NCBI GenBank assembly: GCA_964481195.1 | Contig: CAYZTB010000001.1 | Location: forward strand, 62,001 to 126,000 | DNA from: Palsa-948 sp964481195 | Lineage (GTDB): Bacteria > Bacteroidota > Bacteroidia > Palsa-948 | Length of the DNA stretch: 64,000 nt | Direction of reading: 5' to 3' | Part shown: positions 36,198 to 44,433 of the stretch, piece by piece | Layout: each line of letters begins with the position of its first letter | How positions within the stretch are numbered: the stretch's first letter is position 1 | The notes under the pieces: generated by a model | Databases searched by the model: none | Told to the model about the DNA's origin: nothing | The model's input: the letters and a program-made list of their open reading frames with translations, nothing else | Made by a program: the position numbers and the translations under genes

Positions 36198-37376
36198 ATG
36201 AAACTATCTGACCGAATTAATAATATCGTAGAGCCACAAACCATTGGCATGGCGCGTAAAGCGCGTGAATTAAAAGCCAAAGGAATTGATGTAATTAGCC
36301 TTAGCTTGGGAGAGCCTGATTTTTTTACGCCCGACCCGATAAAAGCAGCAGCTAAAAAAGCCATCGATGAAAATTTCTCTTTCTATACTCCGGTAGCAGG
36401 CTATTTAGAATTAAGACAAGCTATTTCAAATAAGTTTAAAAGAGATAATAATCTGGATTTTACAGCAGATCAAATTGTAGTATCTACCGGAGCAAAACAA
36501 TCCATTGCCAATGTGATGCTTTGCATTGTTAATCCAGGCGAAGAAGTATTAGTGCCTGCTCCCTACTGGGTAACCTACTTGGAGCAAGTAAAATTAGCTG
36601 GTGGAATACCGGTTGTGATACCTACCACCGTAGAAAATAATTTTAAAGTTACTCCCGAACAAATAAAAAAAGCTATTACTTCAAAAACAAAAGCTATCAT
36701 TTTCTCATCCCCCTGCAATCCTACGGGCACGGTATATACAAAAGAGGAACTAAAAGCAATTGCAGATGCAATACTTCCTCATAAGGATATTTATGTTCTT
36801 TCCGATGAGATTTATGAGCATATTAATTTTTCTGGCAAACATGAATCTATTGCACAATTTCCAGAAATAAAAGAACGCACTATCGTAATTAATGGGGCTT
36901 CCAAAGGTTTTGCAATGACTGGCTGGCGAGTTGGGTATATTGGCGCTACCAAAGCAATTGCTACTGCTTGTGATAAAATACAAGGACAGTTTACATCTGG
37001 CACTTGCTCCATAGGACAAAAAGCCATGCATGCAGCAGCAGATTTGCAAGTATCGTCCATCCAACCCATGCGTGATGCATTTAGAAAAAGAAGGGACGTA
37101 GTTTATAATCTTATGAAAGAAATTCCTGGATTAAAAGTGAATTATCCGGATGGGGCTTTTTATTTCTTTCCAGAGATATCTTCTTTCTTTGGAAAAGGAG
37201 GAATAAATAATTCAACTGACTTATGCATGTATCTATTAGAAAAAGCACATGTTGCGTTAGTTCCCGGAGATGCATTTGGAAATGATAATCATATACGCAT
37301 GTCTTATGCAGCAGCAGAAGACAAGCTAATTGAAGCAATGAAAAGAATTACTAAAGCATTAGCTGAATTAAAATAA
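36198..37376 (+). CDS. aspC: Pyridoxal-phosphate aminotransferase, aspartate aminotransferase type
   Basis: A 392-residue class I/II (Ig subgroup) aminotransferase. SLSLGEPDFFTP near 35-45, SSPCNPTGTVY at 170-180, SDEIYEHI at 202-209 and the PLP lysine K236 in NGASKGFAMTGWRVGYIG are all in the expected order; the arginine after TGW contacts the cofactor phosphate. It moves the amino group between aspartate and 2-oxoglutarate, though related enzymes also use aromatic amino acids or prephenate. It precedes the rfaE1-like kinase by two bases, so these two are co-transcribed, followed by the menaquinone methyltransferase. Confidence 0.9.
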   Translation: MKLSDRINNIVEPQTIGMARKARELKAKGIDVISLSLGEPDFFTPDPIKAAAKKAIDENFSFYTPVAGYLELRQAISNKFKRDNNLDFTADQIVVSTGAKQSIANVMLCIVNPGEEVLVPAPYWVTYLEQVKLAGGIPVVIPTTVENNFKVTPEQIKKAITSKTKAIIFSSPCNPTGTVYTKEELKAIADAILPHKDIYVLSDEIYEHINFSGKHESIAQFPEIKERTIVINGASKGFAMTGWRVGYIGATKAIATACDKIQGQFTSGTCSIGQKAMHAAADLQVSSIQPMRDAFRKRRDVVYNLMKEIPGLKVNYPDGAFYFFPEISSFFGKGGINNSTDLCMYLLEKAHVALVPGDAFGNDNHIRMSYAAAEDKLIEAMKRITKALAELK

Positions 37377-37378
37377 CA

Positions 37379-38377
37379 ATGACTAAAAAAGATCTTCAAA
37401 AAATCTTCGATTCGTTTTCCAACGTACGCGTTCTCATTATTGGCGATGCGATGGTGGATGCCTACATCTGGGGAAATGTAAACCGCATGTCGCCCGAAGC
37501 ACCGGTACCCGTAGTAACGGTTCAAAAAAAAGAAGCACGTTTAGGTGGCGCAGCAAACGTTGCACTTAACATACAAGCCATGGGAGCAACACCCATACTA
37601 TGTACTGTTATTGGAAATGATATGTATGGGAATGAGTTTGTGAGCTTAATGGAAAAACAAAAGCTTAGCACACAAGCAATTATCAGAAGCGATAAAAGAG
37701 CAACCACAGTAAAAACTCGTGTAATAGGAAACAACCACCATCTATTACGAGTTGATGAGGAAATTGAGTCTGAAGTATCCAAAGCTGAGACAAATCAGTT
37801 AATTGAAAAAATTTCATTTTTAATAAAAAGCAATGCAATTGACGTTGTGGTTTTTGAAGATTACGATAAAGGAGTAATTACATCTGAGTTAATTCTTAAA
37901 GTTGTAATTGAATCCAGCAAAAAGAAAATTCCAGTTGCTGTTGACCCAAAAAAGAAAAATTTTCAGTTTTATAAAAACATCACGCTCTTTAAACCAAACC
38001 TGAAGGAATTAAGAGAAGGAATTAAGAAAGAAATAAATATTGCAGAAAAAGAAATTCTTTCTAAAGTAGCCGATGAGTTGAGAACCAGACAAGGAATGGA
38101 AAATATTCTCATTACGCTTTCCGAGAAAGGGATGTTTATTGCTACTAAAAAAGTAAAACACATTGTCCCTGCTCATGTTCGCAATGTTGCAGATGTATCA
38201 GGTGCTGGCGATACCGTAATTGGAGTGGCAGCACTTGGCCTTGCACTCAAACTAGATCCTATTCTGATGGTGGAACTTGCCAATATTGCAGGCGGACTGG
38301 TTTGTGAAAAAGTGGGTGTAGTTCCAATTGATAAAAAATTGCTTTTAGAAGAAAGCATCACATTGCTTACCAAGTAA
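37379..38377 (+). CDS. rfaE1: PfkB-family sugar kinase, RfaE1/HldE kinase-domain type
   Basis: A 332-residue ribokinase-fold protein. VLIIGDAMVDAYIWG at 19-33 and RMSPEAPVPVVTV are the signature of the RfaE domain I (heptose-7-phosphate 1-kinase). RLGGAANVALNI is the PfkB N-terminal motif and DVSGAGDTVIGVAALG the C-terminal PfkB motif with the catalytic aspartate. Escherichia coli HldE also carries a nucleotidyltransferase domain; this chain stops after the kinase domain, so an adenylyltransferase would have to be encoded elsewhere. The product would feed ADP-heptose for lipopolysaccharide core. The heptose substrate is inferred from family. Confidence 0.8.
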   Translation: MTKKDLQKIFDSFSNVRVLIIGDAMVDAYIWGNVNRMSPEAPVPVVTVQKKEARLGGAANVALNIQAMGATPILCTVIGNDMYGNEFVSLMEKQKLSTQAIIRSDKRATTVKTRVIGNNHHLLRVDEEIESEVSKAETNQLIEKISFLIKSNAIDVVVFEDYDKGVITSELILKVVIESSKKKIPVAVDPKKKNFQFYKNITLFKPNLKELREGIKKEINIAEKEILSKVADELRTRQGMENILITLSEKGMFIATKKVKHIVPAHVRNVADVSGAGDTVIGVAALGLALKLDPILMVELANIAGGLVCEKVGVVPIDKKLLLEESITLLTK

Positions 38378-38388
38378 TTATTTATTAC

Positions 38389-39120
38389 ATGGTAGTTACC
38401 CCTTACTCGAATACTACAGAAGGAAAAAAAGAGCAAGTTGAAAAAATGTTCAACGAAATTGCTCATCGCTACGATTTCATAAATCAACTTTTATCTTTTG
38501 GCATACATAAATTTTGGAGGCGCAAAACCATTCGCTTACTGAGCACAACTCTTTCTACTAAAAATTCTATTTTACTTGATGTAGCAACCGGAACTGCCGA
38601 TTTCGCTATTGATTCACTACTACTAAATCCAGAAAAAATAATTGGAATTGACATTGCAAATGATATGTTGGCAGTTGGAAAAAATAAATTAATAAATAAA
38701 AACCTCTCCGAAAAGATTGAGTTAATACAAGCAAACTCAGAAGAACTTCCATTTGCAGATAATTTTTTTGACGCTGCAACTGTTGGGTTTGGAGTTCGCA
38801 ACTTCGAAAACCTGGAAAAAGGTTTGCTTGAAGTAAGCAGGACACTTAAAAAAGGTAGCTCTTTTGCAATTTTGGAATTTTCTATTCCTGAACGTTTTCC
38901 AATGAAGCAACTTTACAACATGTACCTAAAATATATTTGTCCGTTTTTAGGAAGATTAATATCTAAAAACCCAGTGGCGTATAACTATCTTTTTGAATCA
39001 GTTGAAAAATTCCCTCACGGAGAAAAATTAAATGCGATTTTGCTTAAATCTGGCTTTTCGAGCGCTGTTGCTTACCCTCAAACATTTGGCATAGTAACTA
39101 TCTATATAGCAAAGAAATAA
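38389..39120 (+). CDS. ubiE: Demethylmenaquinone methyltransferase
   Basis: A 243-residue MenG/UbiE methyltransferase. MFNEIAHRYDFINQLLSFG near 20-38 and the FWRRKTI segment are UbiE signatures. SAM motif I is LLDVATGTADFAI, motif II GIDIANDML, and VGFGVRNFENLEKGLLEVSR with GSSFAILEFSIP and AYNYLFESVEKFP complete the family pattern. It methylates demethylmenaquinone with SAM to give menaquinone, the respiratory quinone of this phylum. It starts 11 bases after the kinase gene and is followed after 43 bases by a PorT-like gene, an arrangement known in Bacteroidota. Confidence 0.95.
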   Translation: MVVTPYSNTTEGKKEQVEKMFNEIAHRYDFINQLLSFGIHKFWRRKTIRLLSTTLSTKNSILLDVATGTADFAIDSLLLNPEKIIGIDIANDMLAVGKNKLINKNLSEKIELIQANSEELPFADNFFDAATVGFGVRNFENLEKGLLEVSRTLKKGSSFAILEFSIPERFPMKQLYNMYLKYICPFLGRLISKNPVAYNYLFESVEKFPHGEKLNAILLKSGFSSAVAYPQTFGIVTIYIAKK

Positions 39121-39163
39121 ATATGGTATTATTGCGTTTCTGAATACAACCCTTGAAATTTAC

Positions 39164-39880
39164 ATGTTTTTATTACGAATAATAATTTTCTGCTTCTTAA
39201 CTTGCTTAACAATAAGTTGCTATTCTCAAAGAGTAAAACCACTTAATTTACCTAGCTATGATAAGGAAAAGCTACATTTTGGCTTTTCTTTAGGGGTAAA
39301 TAAAGCAGACTTCCTTGTTATACCTTCAGTTTCAAGCGTAAATCCAGACTCCATTTGGGCCGTTAACTCAATTCCTGATTGGGGATTTAACCTAGGCATT
39401 ATTTCTGATCTTAGATTACACGATTACCTAACAGTACGCTTTTTACCAGCACTTTCTTTTCAAGGCAGAGCAATGGAATATTTTATACACCCATCTAGTG
39501 CCACAAAAGCAGATTCTTTTTATGTAGAAAAGAAGAAAGTTGAGTCAACTTTACTTGACTTTCCGATTAACCTAAAACTTCGATCCGAGCGGCTAAACAA
39601 TATGTCGGCCTACCTTTTGGCAGGCGGAAAATTTAGCATTGACTTGGCAGCTCAGGATAAAACAAAAAATCCTGATTTATTGAAATTAAACAGCAAAGAC
39701 TATAGCTTTGAAGCTGGATTTGGTTTAGATTTTTATTTAGAGTACTTTAAGCTTTCCACAGAAATAAAGTTTTCGGCAGGGTTTAAAAATCGCTTGTTTA
39801 AAGAAAACACAGCCTGGTCCATGCCCATAGATAAAATAAACACCAAGGTGTGGCTTATTTCATTAAACTTTGAAGGGTAA
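39164..39880 (+). CDS. porT: PorT-like outer-membrane beta-barrel protein (T9SS-associated)
   Basis: A 238-residue exported protein: signal peptide of about 20 residues (MFLLRIIIFCFLTCLTISCY), then alternating beta-strand pattern with aromatic girdles, for example LHFGFSLGVNKADFLV, DWGFNLGIISDLRLHDYLTVRFLPALSFQG and FEAGFGLDFYLEYFKLSTEIKFSAG. The final strand ends near the C-terminus (VWLISLNFEG). PorT is an outer-membrane part of the type IX secretion system, and the location right after ubiE is the usual place for porT in many Bacteroidota. The match to PorT rests on length, barrel pattern and position; a general outer-membrane beta-barrel is the alternative. Confidence 0.72.
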   Translation: MFLLRIIIFCFLTCLTISCYSQRVKPLNLPSYDKEKLHFGFSLGVNKADFLVIPSVSSVNPDSIWAVNSIPDWGFNLGIISDLRLHDYLTVRFLPALSFQGRAMEYFIHPSSATKADSFYVEKKKVESTLLDFPINLKLRSERLNNMSAYLLAGGKFSIDLAAQDKTKNPDLLKLNSKDYSFEAGFGLDFYLEYFKLSTEIKFSAGFKNRLFKENTAWSMPIDKINTKVWLISLNFEG

Positions 39881-39941
39881 TATATTTAAATAGTTTCGTT
39901 TTTTCATTTGATTTTTAATAAACTTTCAGCGTTTAGAATTC

Positions 39942-39949
39942 TATATTTG
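39942..39949 (+). promoter_or_regulatory. -7 promoter box upstream of small membrane protein gene
   Basis: TATATTTG, an exact TAnnTTTG match, ends only five bases before the ATG at 39955, so a transcript from it would be essentially leaderless. Confidence 0.4.
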
Positions 39950-39954
39950 CCATT

Positions 39955-40308
39955 ATGAATTTCGTTGTACGACTAATTATTTCTACACTAGCAATTCTAA
40001 TCACCTCTTACATATTACCTGGCGTGTCTGTCGATAATTTTCTAACTGCCATTCTAGTATCTGTTGTACTTAGCTTATTAAATGCTTTCATAAAACCATT
40101 ATTAATAATTTTCACACTACCTGCAGTAATATTTAGTTTCGGATTATTTTTAATTGTAATAAATACGTTTATCATTTTACTCGTAGATAAATTAGTTGAT
40201 GGTTTTAGGGTTAATGGATTTTGGTGGGCATTGCTATTTAGTTTTGTGTTATGGCTTGTCACAAGTGTGTTTAATAAGATTCAAGAAAAAGATAATGAGG
40301 AATTATAA
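39955..40308 (+). CDS. Phage holin family 4 / YvlD-like small membrane protein
   Basis: A 117-residue protein with four predicted membrane helices: VVRLIISTLAILITSYIL, FLTAILVSVVLSLLNAF, LLIIFTLPAVIFSFGLFLIVINTFII and FWWALLFSFVLWLVTSVF. The PGVSVDNFLTA segment and the NAFIKPLLIIFTLP motif are typical of the YvlD branch of the holin-4 family, which is chromosomal and widespread. Despite the family name it is not evidence for a prophage, as no phage genes lie nearby. Function unknown. Its stop overlaps the start of the next gene by 14 bases. Confidence 0.8.
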   Translation: MNFVVRLIISTLAILITSYILPGVSVDNFLTAILVSVVLSLLNAFIKPLLIIFTLPAVIFSFGLFLIVINTFIILLVDKLVDGFRVNGFWWALLFSFVLWLVTSVFNKIQEKDNEEL

Positions 40309-41158
40309 TAATATTATTTTACTACTATTATTAAGGACGCAACATAGGCGGCTAACTACATTGCTATTGCTCTGCTTTCAATTTTATTTCAGCAACTGTT
40401 CATTTGGACAAATATTATCAGCTAATGCAGGCAACAACCTTACTATTTGTCAGTACGACACAATCACTTTAGGCGGAACACCAACTGCTACAGGTGGAGT
40501 AGCTCCTTATACTTTTAGTTGGCAGCCAGTATTCGGATTAAGCTCTTCAACTAGTTCAAACCCCAAAGCCTTTCCTACCGGACCTACTAGCTACACATTA
40601 ATGGTAACAGATTCAATTGGCACTATTGCAACAGATGTGATAAGCATCTCACACCTTCCGCTACCTAACGTATCAGCTGGTCCTGATCAAACCATAATGG
40701 GTGGTAGTAATACGAGCTTGCTAGCCACTGGAGGAGTAAATTATTTTTGGTCACCGGCCAGCAGCTTACAAAACCAAAACACAGCCACTCCTACTGCTGA
40801 ACCTATTAGCACCACAACCTATTGCGTTGCCGGAGTTGACAGCAACGGATGCATCAATTTTGATTGTATGGTGTTAACAATTATACCAAGCGATACGGTA
40901 ATCATATATAATGCTTTCACTCCAAACGGAGATGGGGTTAACGATGAGCTATTTATAGGAAACCTGGCAAAGTTTCCTGATAATAAAATTCAAATATTTA
41001 ATCGCAATGGGAAATTAGTATTTCAAGAATCTCAGTACAAAAATGATTGGACTGGAAAAATTGATGGTGCCGACCTCCCCTGCGCAACCTATTACATTAT
41101 TCTTGATTTAGGTCCCGGCTATAAAAAAGTAAATGGCGCTGTAACAATTATACGCTGA
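40295..41158 (+). CDS. Secreted protein with T9SS type B sorting domain, SprB/SprF-type locus
   Basis: 287 residues from the ATG at 40295 (MRNYNNIILL); a longer frame starting inside the preceding gene is possible but the ATG places a signal peptide at the N-terminus (TLLLLCFQFYFSNCSFGQ). The mature part has Ig-like repeats with NAGNNLTICQYDTITLGG and SAGPDQTIMGG, each ending in a SYTLMVTD or TTTYCVAGVD strand. The C-terminal 90 residues are a type B sorting domain (NAFTPNGDGVNDELF, IFNRNGKLVF, DWTGKIDG). It is immediately followed by a PorP/SprF gene, the usual partner for type B cargo. Confidence 0.85.
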   Translation: MRNYNNIILLLLLRTQHRRLTTLLLLCFQFYFSNCSFGQILSANAGNNLTICQYDTITLGGTPTATGGVAPYTFSWQPVFGLSSSTSSNPKAFPTGPTSYTLMVTDSIGTIATDVISISHLPLPNVSAGPDQTIMGGSNTSLLATGGVNYFWSPASSLQNQNTATPTAEPISTTTYCVAGVDSNGCINFDCMVLTIIPSDTVIIYNAFTPNGDGVNDELFIGNLAKFPDNKIQIFNRNGKLVFQESQYKNDWTGKIDGADLPCATYYIILDLGPGYKKVNGAVTIIR

Positions 41159-41169
41159 GAATAAAAAAA

Positions 41170-42174
41170 ATGAAAAGAGCGAAGTATCAAATAAAGTTTA
41201 GGTTTGCGCAATTTAGTTTGCCATTCTTTTCTATTTTCATTCTTGGCTTTAGCTTAATATCAAAATCACAACAACTACCTTACTACACTCAGTTTAAATC
41301 GAATGGCGCATTTTTAAATCCCGGAGTTATTGGCACTAAAAGACTAATTGACTTAAGAGTAAATTACAGAAAGCAATGGGTTGGATTTGATGAAGCGCCT
41401 ACAACAAAAAGCATCTCTTTTAATAGTCGTTTATTAAATGGATCAATGGGACTAGGCGGAAGCTATTTTAATGACATAACAGGCCCCACAAAACGATCAG
41501 ATTTATCATTAGCCTACTCCTACCATGTTAGGTTTGATGATGTAGAATTATCTGCCGGATTATCTTTTAACAGATTAACTTATTTAATTGATGGCACAAA
41601 ACTACATATGCATGTGCCAGTCGATAATATTCTAGACTTATCTACTTCTCAGAAAAAAACTGTAAACAATGCTAACGCAGGAATACTATTTTACAATGAC
41701 CGATTTCATATTGGGCTTAGCATGTTAAACTTGTTAGAGCCATCCATCAACTATTACCCAAAAGATGACTCAACAAAAGAAACCAAAATTCATATGGTGC
41801 CACATGTTTATGGAAGTGTTGGGTATAATTGGTCGGGACAAGCTGATTGGGTTTGGGAAAACGCTTTGCAAGTTTTATATGCTCAAGCAAATCCTATGAA
41901 TATCGATTATAGCCTACGCCTGCATTATAAACAACAATTTTTTGGTGGAGTTTCCATTCGCTTAAGAGACGCCATTGCTTTCCACATGGGGGTTACCATA
42001 GCAGATGACTTTCAAATAAGTTACTCCTATGATTTTGTAACTTCTGAGTTGCGAGCATTCCAAAGCGGCTCACACGAAATAATGTTGATCTGGAGCTCTA
42101 CCTTAGGCAAAGGAAGTAAGAACAAATACGACATGAAACGCTTCAAAAAACAAAAATACGGTATCATGCTATAA
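41170..42174 (+). CDS. PorP/SprF family type IX secretion membrane protein
   Basis: A 334-residue outer-membrane protein with a signal peptide (FSLPFFSIFILGFSLISKSQ). Diagnostic is the N-terminal YTQFKSNGAFLNPGVIGTKR, with VNYRKQWVGFDEAPTTKSISFN following, as in PorP and SprF. Later strands alternate hydrophobic residues as in a beta-barrel (GLGGSYFNDITGPTKRSDLSLAYSY; GAVSIRL-type and FQISYSYDF). SprF is needed for surface delivery of SprB in gliding flavobacteria. It sits 11 bases after the type B cargo gene in the same direction, so the two likely work as a pair; whether it also serves the giant type B proteins upstream in the window is open. Confidence 0.88.
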   Translation: MKRAKYQIKFRFAQFSLPFFSIFILGFSLISKSQQLPYYTQFKSNGAFLNPGVIGTKRLIDLRVNYRKQWVGFDEAPTTKSISFNSRLLNGSMGLGGSYFNDITGPTKRSDLSLAYSYHVRFDDVELSAGLSFNRLTYLIDGTKLHMHVPVDNILDLSTSQKKTVNNANAGILFYNDRFHIGLSMLNLLEPSINYYPKDDSTKETKIHMVPHVYGSVGYNWSGQADWVWENALQVLYAQANPMNIDYSLRLHYKQQFFGGVSIRLRDAIAFHMGVTIADDFQISYSYDFVTSELRAFQSGSHEIMLIWSSTLGKGSKNKYDMKRFKKQKYGIML

Positions 42175-42191
42175 TATATTCTTCAAAATTA

Positions 42192-42222
42192 TTGCTTTTG
42201 TAGTACAACCTAATTACCTTCG
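42192..42222 (+). promoter_or_regulatory. Promoter of LVIVD-repeat protein gene
   Basis: TTG at 42192-42194, a 20-base spacer, then TACCTTCG at 42215-42222 (one mismatch to TAnnTTTG), 22 bases before the ATG at 42245. Confidence 0.45.
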
Positions 42223-42244
42223 AACTATCATTTAATACTATAAA

Positions 42245-43642
42245 ATGAAAAACATTATTCGCTTTTCTCTTTTCGTTAATTGCTTTTTGCAAATCAATTC
42301 TTCATTTGCTCAAATGAAGCTGAACATGACACTGCTATCTACTTGGACAGACACAACTTTGCCCATCGGTTGGACGAACGGATCATTTAATGATTGCTGG
42401 GGTTATGTAGATTCTACTGGTAAAGAGTATGCCATTTTGGGCTCTACAGCAGGTACTCACATATTTAATATTAGTAACCCTGCAAGTCCGGTTCTGGTTA
42501 GTTTTCAGGCTGGAAGAGAATCGTCCGACAAAGCTGTACATCGCGATTTTAAGACTTATAAAAATTACTTATATGCCGTTTGTGACGAAGGAAATTCCTC
42601 TCTTCAAATATTTGACTTAAAATACTTACCTGATTCCACACATAAAGTTTACGACAGTAAAAGTATTTGCAAAACAGCGCACGATATTTTTATTGACAAC
42701 CACAGACTATACTTCTGCGGCCTCAAGGACAATCAAGATAATCCAATAACTTTTCGAGTGGCGTCACTTACAAATCCTGAAAATCCAACAATAATTAGTG
42801 ATTTATCCAATCCTCCTTTCGGCTATGTACATGATGTTAATGTTCGCAAGGATACTGCATTTTTATCTTGCGGCAGCGATGGACTATTCATTTATGACTA
42901 TACAAATCCTACTTCCCCAAAACTTATACAAAGTATTACCAATTACCCGGAACAAGGATATAACCATAGCTCTTGGGTTTCAGAAGATGGCAAAACTTTG
43001 GTTTTTGCAGATGAAACACATGGTAAAGGTTTAAAAGTGTATGACATTTCAAATATGAATAACATTACTTTAAAAAGTATTTTCAGATCCAACTTATTAA
43101 ATGACCCCTTACAAGGAAGTATACCACATAACCCATTCATAGTTGATAACGATAAAGTTTTTGTTTCATACTATCACGATGGAGTGCAGTGCTTTGATAT
43201 TTCTAATACTGCAGCTCCTTTTCAAGCTGGGTATTATGATACGCACATTCAAAATATCGACTATTCAGGTTATGGTCCCGGATGTTGGGGAGTATATCCA
43301 TACTTGCCATCCAAAGTTATTATTGCTACAGATATTTTAAATGGAATGTTTATACTTGATGGATCTCAATTGCTAGGCGTAAATAACCATTTAACTGCCG
43401 AACCAAACGTTCTCATATTTCCAAATCCAACAAATGATATGCTAGTAATTAATAGCCTAGACGCAAACACCAATGAATTAAGTATTACCTTATTTAACGA
43501 CATAGGCAAAAGCATTCTATCTCTTCCTTCCTATAAATCTGGCAACCCAATTAATGTTTCTAAATTTAGTCCTGGTATTTATTTCCTAAAAGTAAAAGGA
43601 CAAAATTCCTTCTATTCTAAAAAAATTATCATAACAAATTGA
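42245..43642 (+). CDS. LVIVD-repeat (choice-of-anchor B type) secreted protein with T9SS type A sorting domain
   Basis: 465 residues: signal peptide to about 23 (MKNIIRFSLFVNCFLQINSS), then a propeller-like body of LVIVD-type repeats such as GTHIFNISNPASPVLVSF, SLQIFDLKYLPD, LFIYDYTNPTSPKLIQS and VQCFDISNTAAPFQAGYY. The N-terminal NDCWGYVDSTGKEYAILGS and HRDFKTYKNYLYAVCDEG are typical of the choice-of-anchor B family. The last 75 residues form a type A sorting domain (IFPNPTNDMLVI, LFNDIGKSILS, FSPGIYFLKVKG), so export is by T9SS. Its precise role is unknown. It is the only type A cargo in the window. Confidence 0.86.
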   Translation: MKNIIRFSLFVNCFLQINSSFAQMKLNMTLLSTWTDTTLPIGWTNGSFNDCWGYVDSTGKEYAILGSTAGTHIFNISNPASPVLVSFQAGRESSDKAVHRDFKTYKNYLYAVCDEGNSSLQIFDLKYLPDSTHKVYDSKSICKTAHDIFIDNHRLYFCGLKDNQDNPITFRVASLTNPENPTIISDLSNPPFGYVHDVNVRKDTAFLSCGSDGLFIYDYTNPTSPKLIQSITNYPEQGYNHSSWVSEDGKTLVFADETHGKGLKVYDISNMNNITLKSIFRSNLLNDPLQGSIPHNPFIVDNDKVFVSYYHDGVQCFDISNTAAPFQAGYYDTHIQNIDYSGYGPGCWGVYPYLPSKVIIATDILNGMFILDGSQLLGVNNHLTAEPNVLIFPNPTNDMLVINSLDANTNELSITLFNDIGKSILSLPSYKSGNPINVSKFSPGIYFLKVKGQNSFYSKKIIITN

Positions 43643-43653
43643 GTAAAGCCACT

Positions 43654-44013
43654 ATGGCAATTTCCAAAATACTTGTACAAGGCATTAAACTTCACGCATA
43701 CCATGGTTGTATGCATGAAGAAAGCATCATTGGTGGAAAATATGTTATTGATGTTTGCATAGATGCTAACCTGGATAAACCTTCAACATCTGATAAATTA
43801 GATGAAACTATTGACTACGTTGCGGTTTTCGAAATTGTAAAAAAAGAAATGGCTATTCGTTCTAAATTGATTGAACACGTTGCTAAACGGATTTTAAGTA
43901 CCCTAGAGAATTCTTTTCCAACCTCTGTAAAAATCGAGGTAAAAGTGAGCAAACTAAACCCACCCATTCCCGGGAACGTTGAACAAGTTAGCGTAGTTCT
44001 TACCAATAAATAA
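43654..44013 (+). CDS. folB: Dihydroneopterin aldolase
   Basis: 119 residues from the ATG reading MAISKILVQGIKLHAYHGCM; a TTG 15 bases upstream overlapping the previous stop is less likely. YHGCMHEESIIGGKYVIDV contains the conserved FolB region with the substrate-binding glutamate, DETIDYVAVFEIV the second motif, and VSKLNPPIPGNVEQVSV the C-terminal KxxPPI-like motif. It cleaves dihydroneopterin to hydroxymethyl-dihydropterin and glycolaldehyde for folate synthesis. A hairpin overlapping its stop and a long TA hairpin follow. Confidence 0.92.
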   Translation: MAISKILVQGIKLHAYHGCMHEESIIGGKYVIDVCIDANLDKPSTSDKLDETIDYVAVFEIVKKEMAIRSKLIEHVAKRILSTLENSFPTSVKIEVKVSKLNPPIPGNVEQVSVVLTNK

Positions 44014-44028
44014 GGCATTTGCCTTATT
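44009..44028 (+). terminator. Hairpin over the folB stop codon
   Basis: AATAAGGC at 44009-44016 pairs with GCCTTATT at 44021-44028 around ATTT. It includes the folB stop and is followed within 10 bases by the TA hairpin; no T-run follows directly, so it may assist the next terminator or limit 3' decay. Confidence 0.4.
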
Positions 44029-44034
44029 ACCTCC

Positions 44035-44080
44035 AGCTGCAATATATATATATATATATATATATTGCAGTTGCTTTTTT
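44035..44080 (+). terminator. folB terminator made of a (TA)11 palindrome
   Basis: CTGCAA at 44037-44042 and TTGCAG at 44065-44070 flank eleven TA dinucleotides (44043-44064), giving a perfect 34-base palindrome, followed by six T at 44075-44080. The form is an intrinsic terminator whose stem is largely a dinucleotide microsatellite. Confidence 0.65.
44043..44064. repeat. (TA)11 microsatellite
   Basis: Eleven uninterrupted TA units inside the folB terminator stem. Copy number is likely to vary between strains by slippage. Confidence 0.9.
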
Positions 44081-44243
44081 GGCGGAAAAATGAAGCATGC
44101 TTTTTTAATAACCTTTTTATTGTTTGATTATGAAAACGAATAGCTTGCTATTCTTGTCTGTCTTTTTTGTTTGTAAAAGAATAATAAAATAAAATTTCTA
44201 TTCCAGTTAGCCATTTTTCCTGTAAATTCACACTCTCAAAAAT
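44081..44243. other. Gene-free stretch before tRNA-Cys
   Basis: The longest span without protein genes is 44014-44433. It holds two hairpins, the TA repeat, tRNA-Cys and its terminator. In this AT-rich part I see a short inverted repeat at 44138-44153 with a two-base loop and no convincing gene; the tRNA promoter is not clear. Confidence 0.5.
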
Positions 44244-44314
44244 GGTCGGGTGGCCGAGCGGTTAGGCAGAGCTCTGCAAAAGCTCCTACAGCGGTTCAAA
44301 TCCGCTCCCGACCT
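44244..44314 (+). tRNA. tRNA-Cys (anticodon GCA)
   Basis: The acceptor stem GGTCGGG (44244-44250) pairs with CCCGACC (44307-44313) and the discriminator is T, as expected for cysteine. The anticodon stem GAGCT/AGCTC encloses the loop CTGCAAA with anticodon GCA, and the T-arm AGCGG-TTCAAAT-CCGCT is perfect. A D-arm with GCC/GGC is present. CCA is not encoded. A strong terminator follows five bases later. Confidence 0.95.
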
Positions 44315-44318
44315 CAGC

Positions 44319-44360
44319 AAATCCCCTTATCGCATAGCGTTAAGGGGATTTTTATTTTTG
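44319..44360 (+). terminator. Terminator of tRNA-Cys
   Basis: AAATCCCCTTA at 44319-44329 pairs with TAAGGGGATTT at 44341-44351, with an inner CGC/GCG extension around ATA, followed by the T-rich TTTATTTTT. A near-perfect intrinsic terminator. Confidence 0.9.
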
Positions 44361-44419
44361 CCACGAATGCAGTTTGGTGTTGATACTATTACCTAGAAAA
44401 AATTTTATTCAATAAATCT

Positions 44420-44427
44420 TATTTTTG
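44420..44427 (+). promoter_or_regulatory. -7 promoter box of PIG-L deacetylase gene
   Basis: TATTTTTG matches TAnnTTTG and ends six bases before the ATG at 44434. Because a TTG that could extend the frame lies inside this box, it supports the ATG as start. Confidence 0.5.
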
Positions 44428-44433
44428 CTCACC

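Noticed and set aside
40196..40294. Upstream extension of the 287-residue type B protein by 33 codons
   Set aside because: The extension lies wholly inside the preceding membrane-protein gene and would bury the signal peptide; ATG at 40295 fits better.
39955..40308. Holin-family gene as a sign of a prophage
   Set aside because: The YvlD-like branch is chromosomal and no integrase, terminase, capsid or lysis partner is present.
44138..44153. Inverted repeat GAATAGC-TT-GCTATTC
   Set aside because: Two-base loop is too tight for a stable hairpin and the following T-run is ten bases away.
44130..44192. 20-codon frame starting like a signal peptide (MKTNSLLFLSVFF)
   Set aside because: Too short, ends in stops shortly after the hydrophobic part, no coupling or promoter evidence; likely chance in AT-rich sequence.
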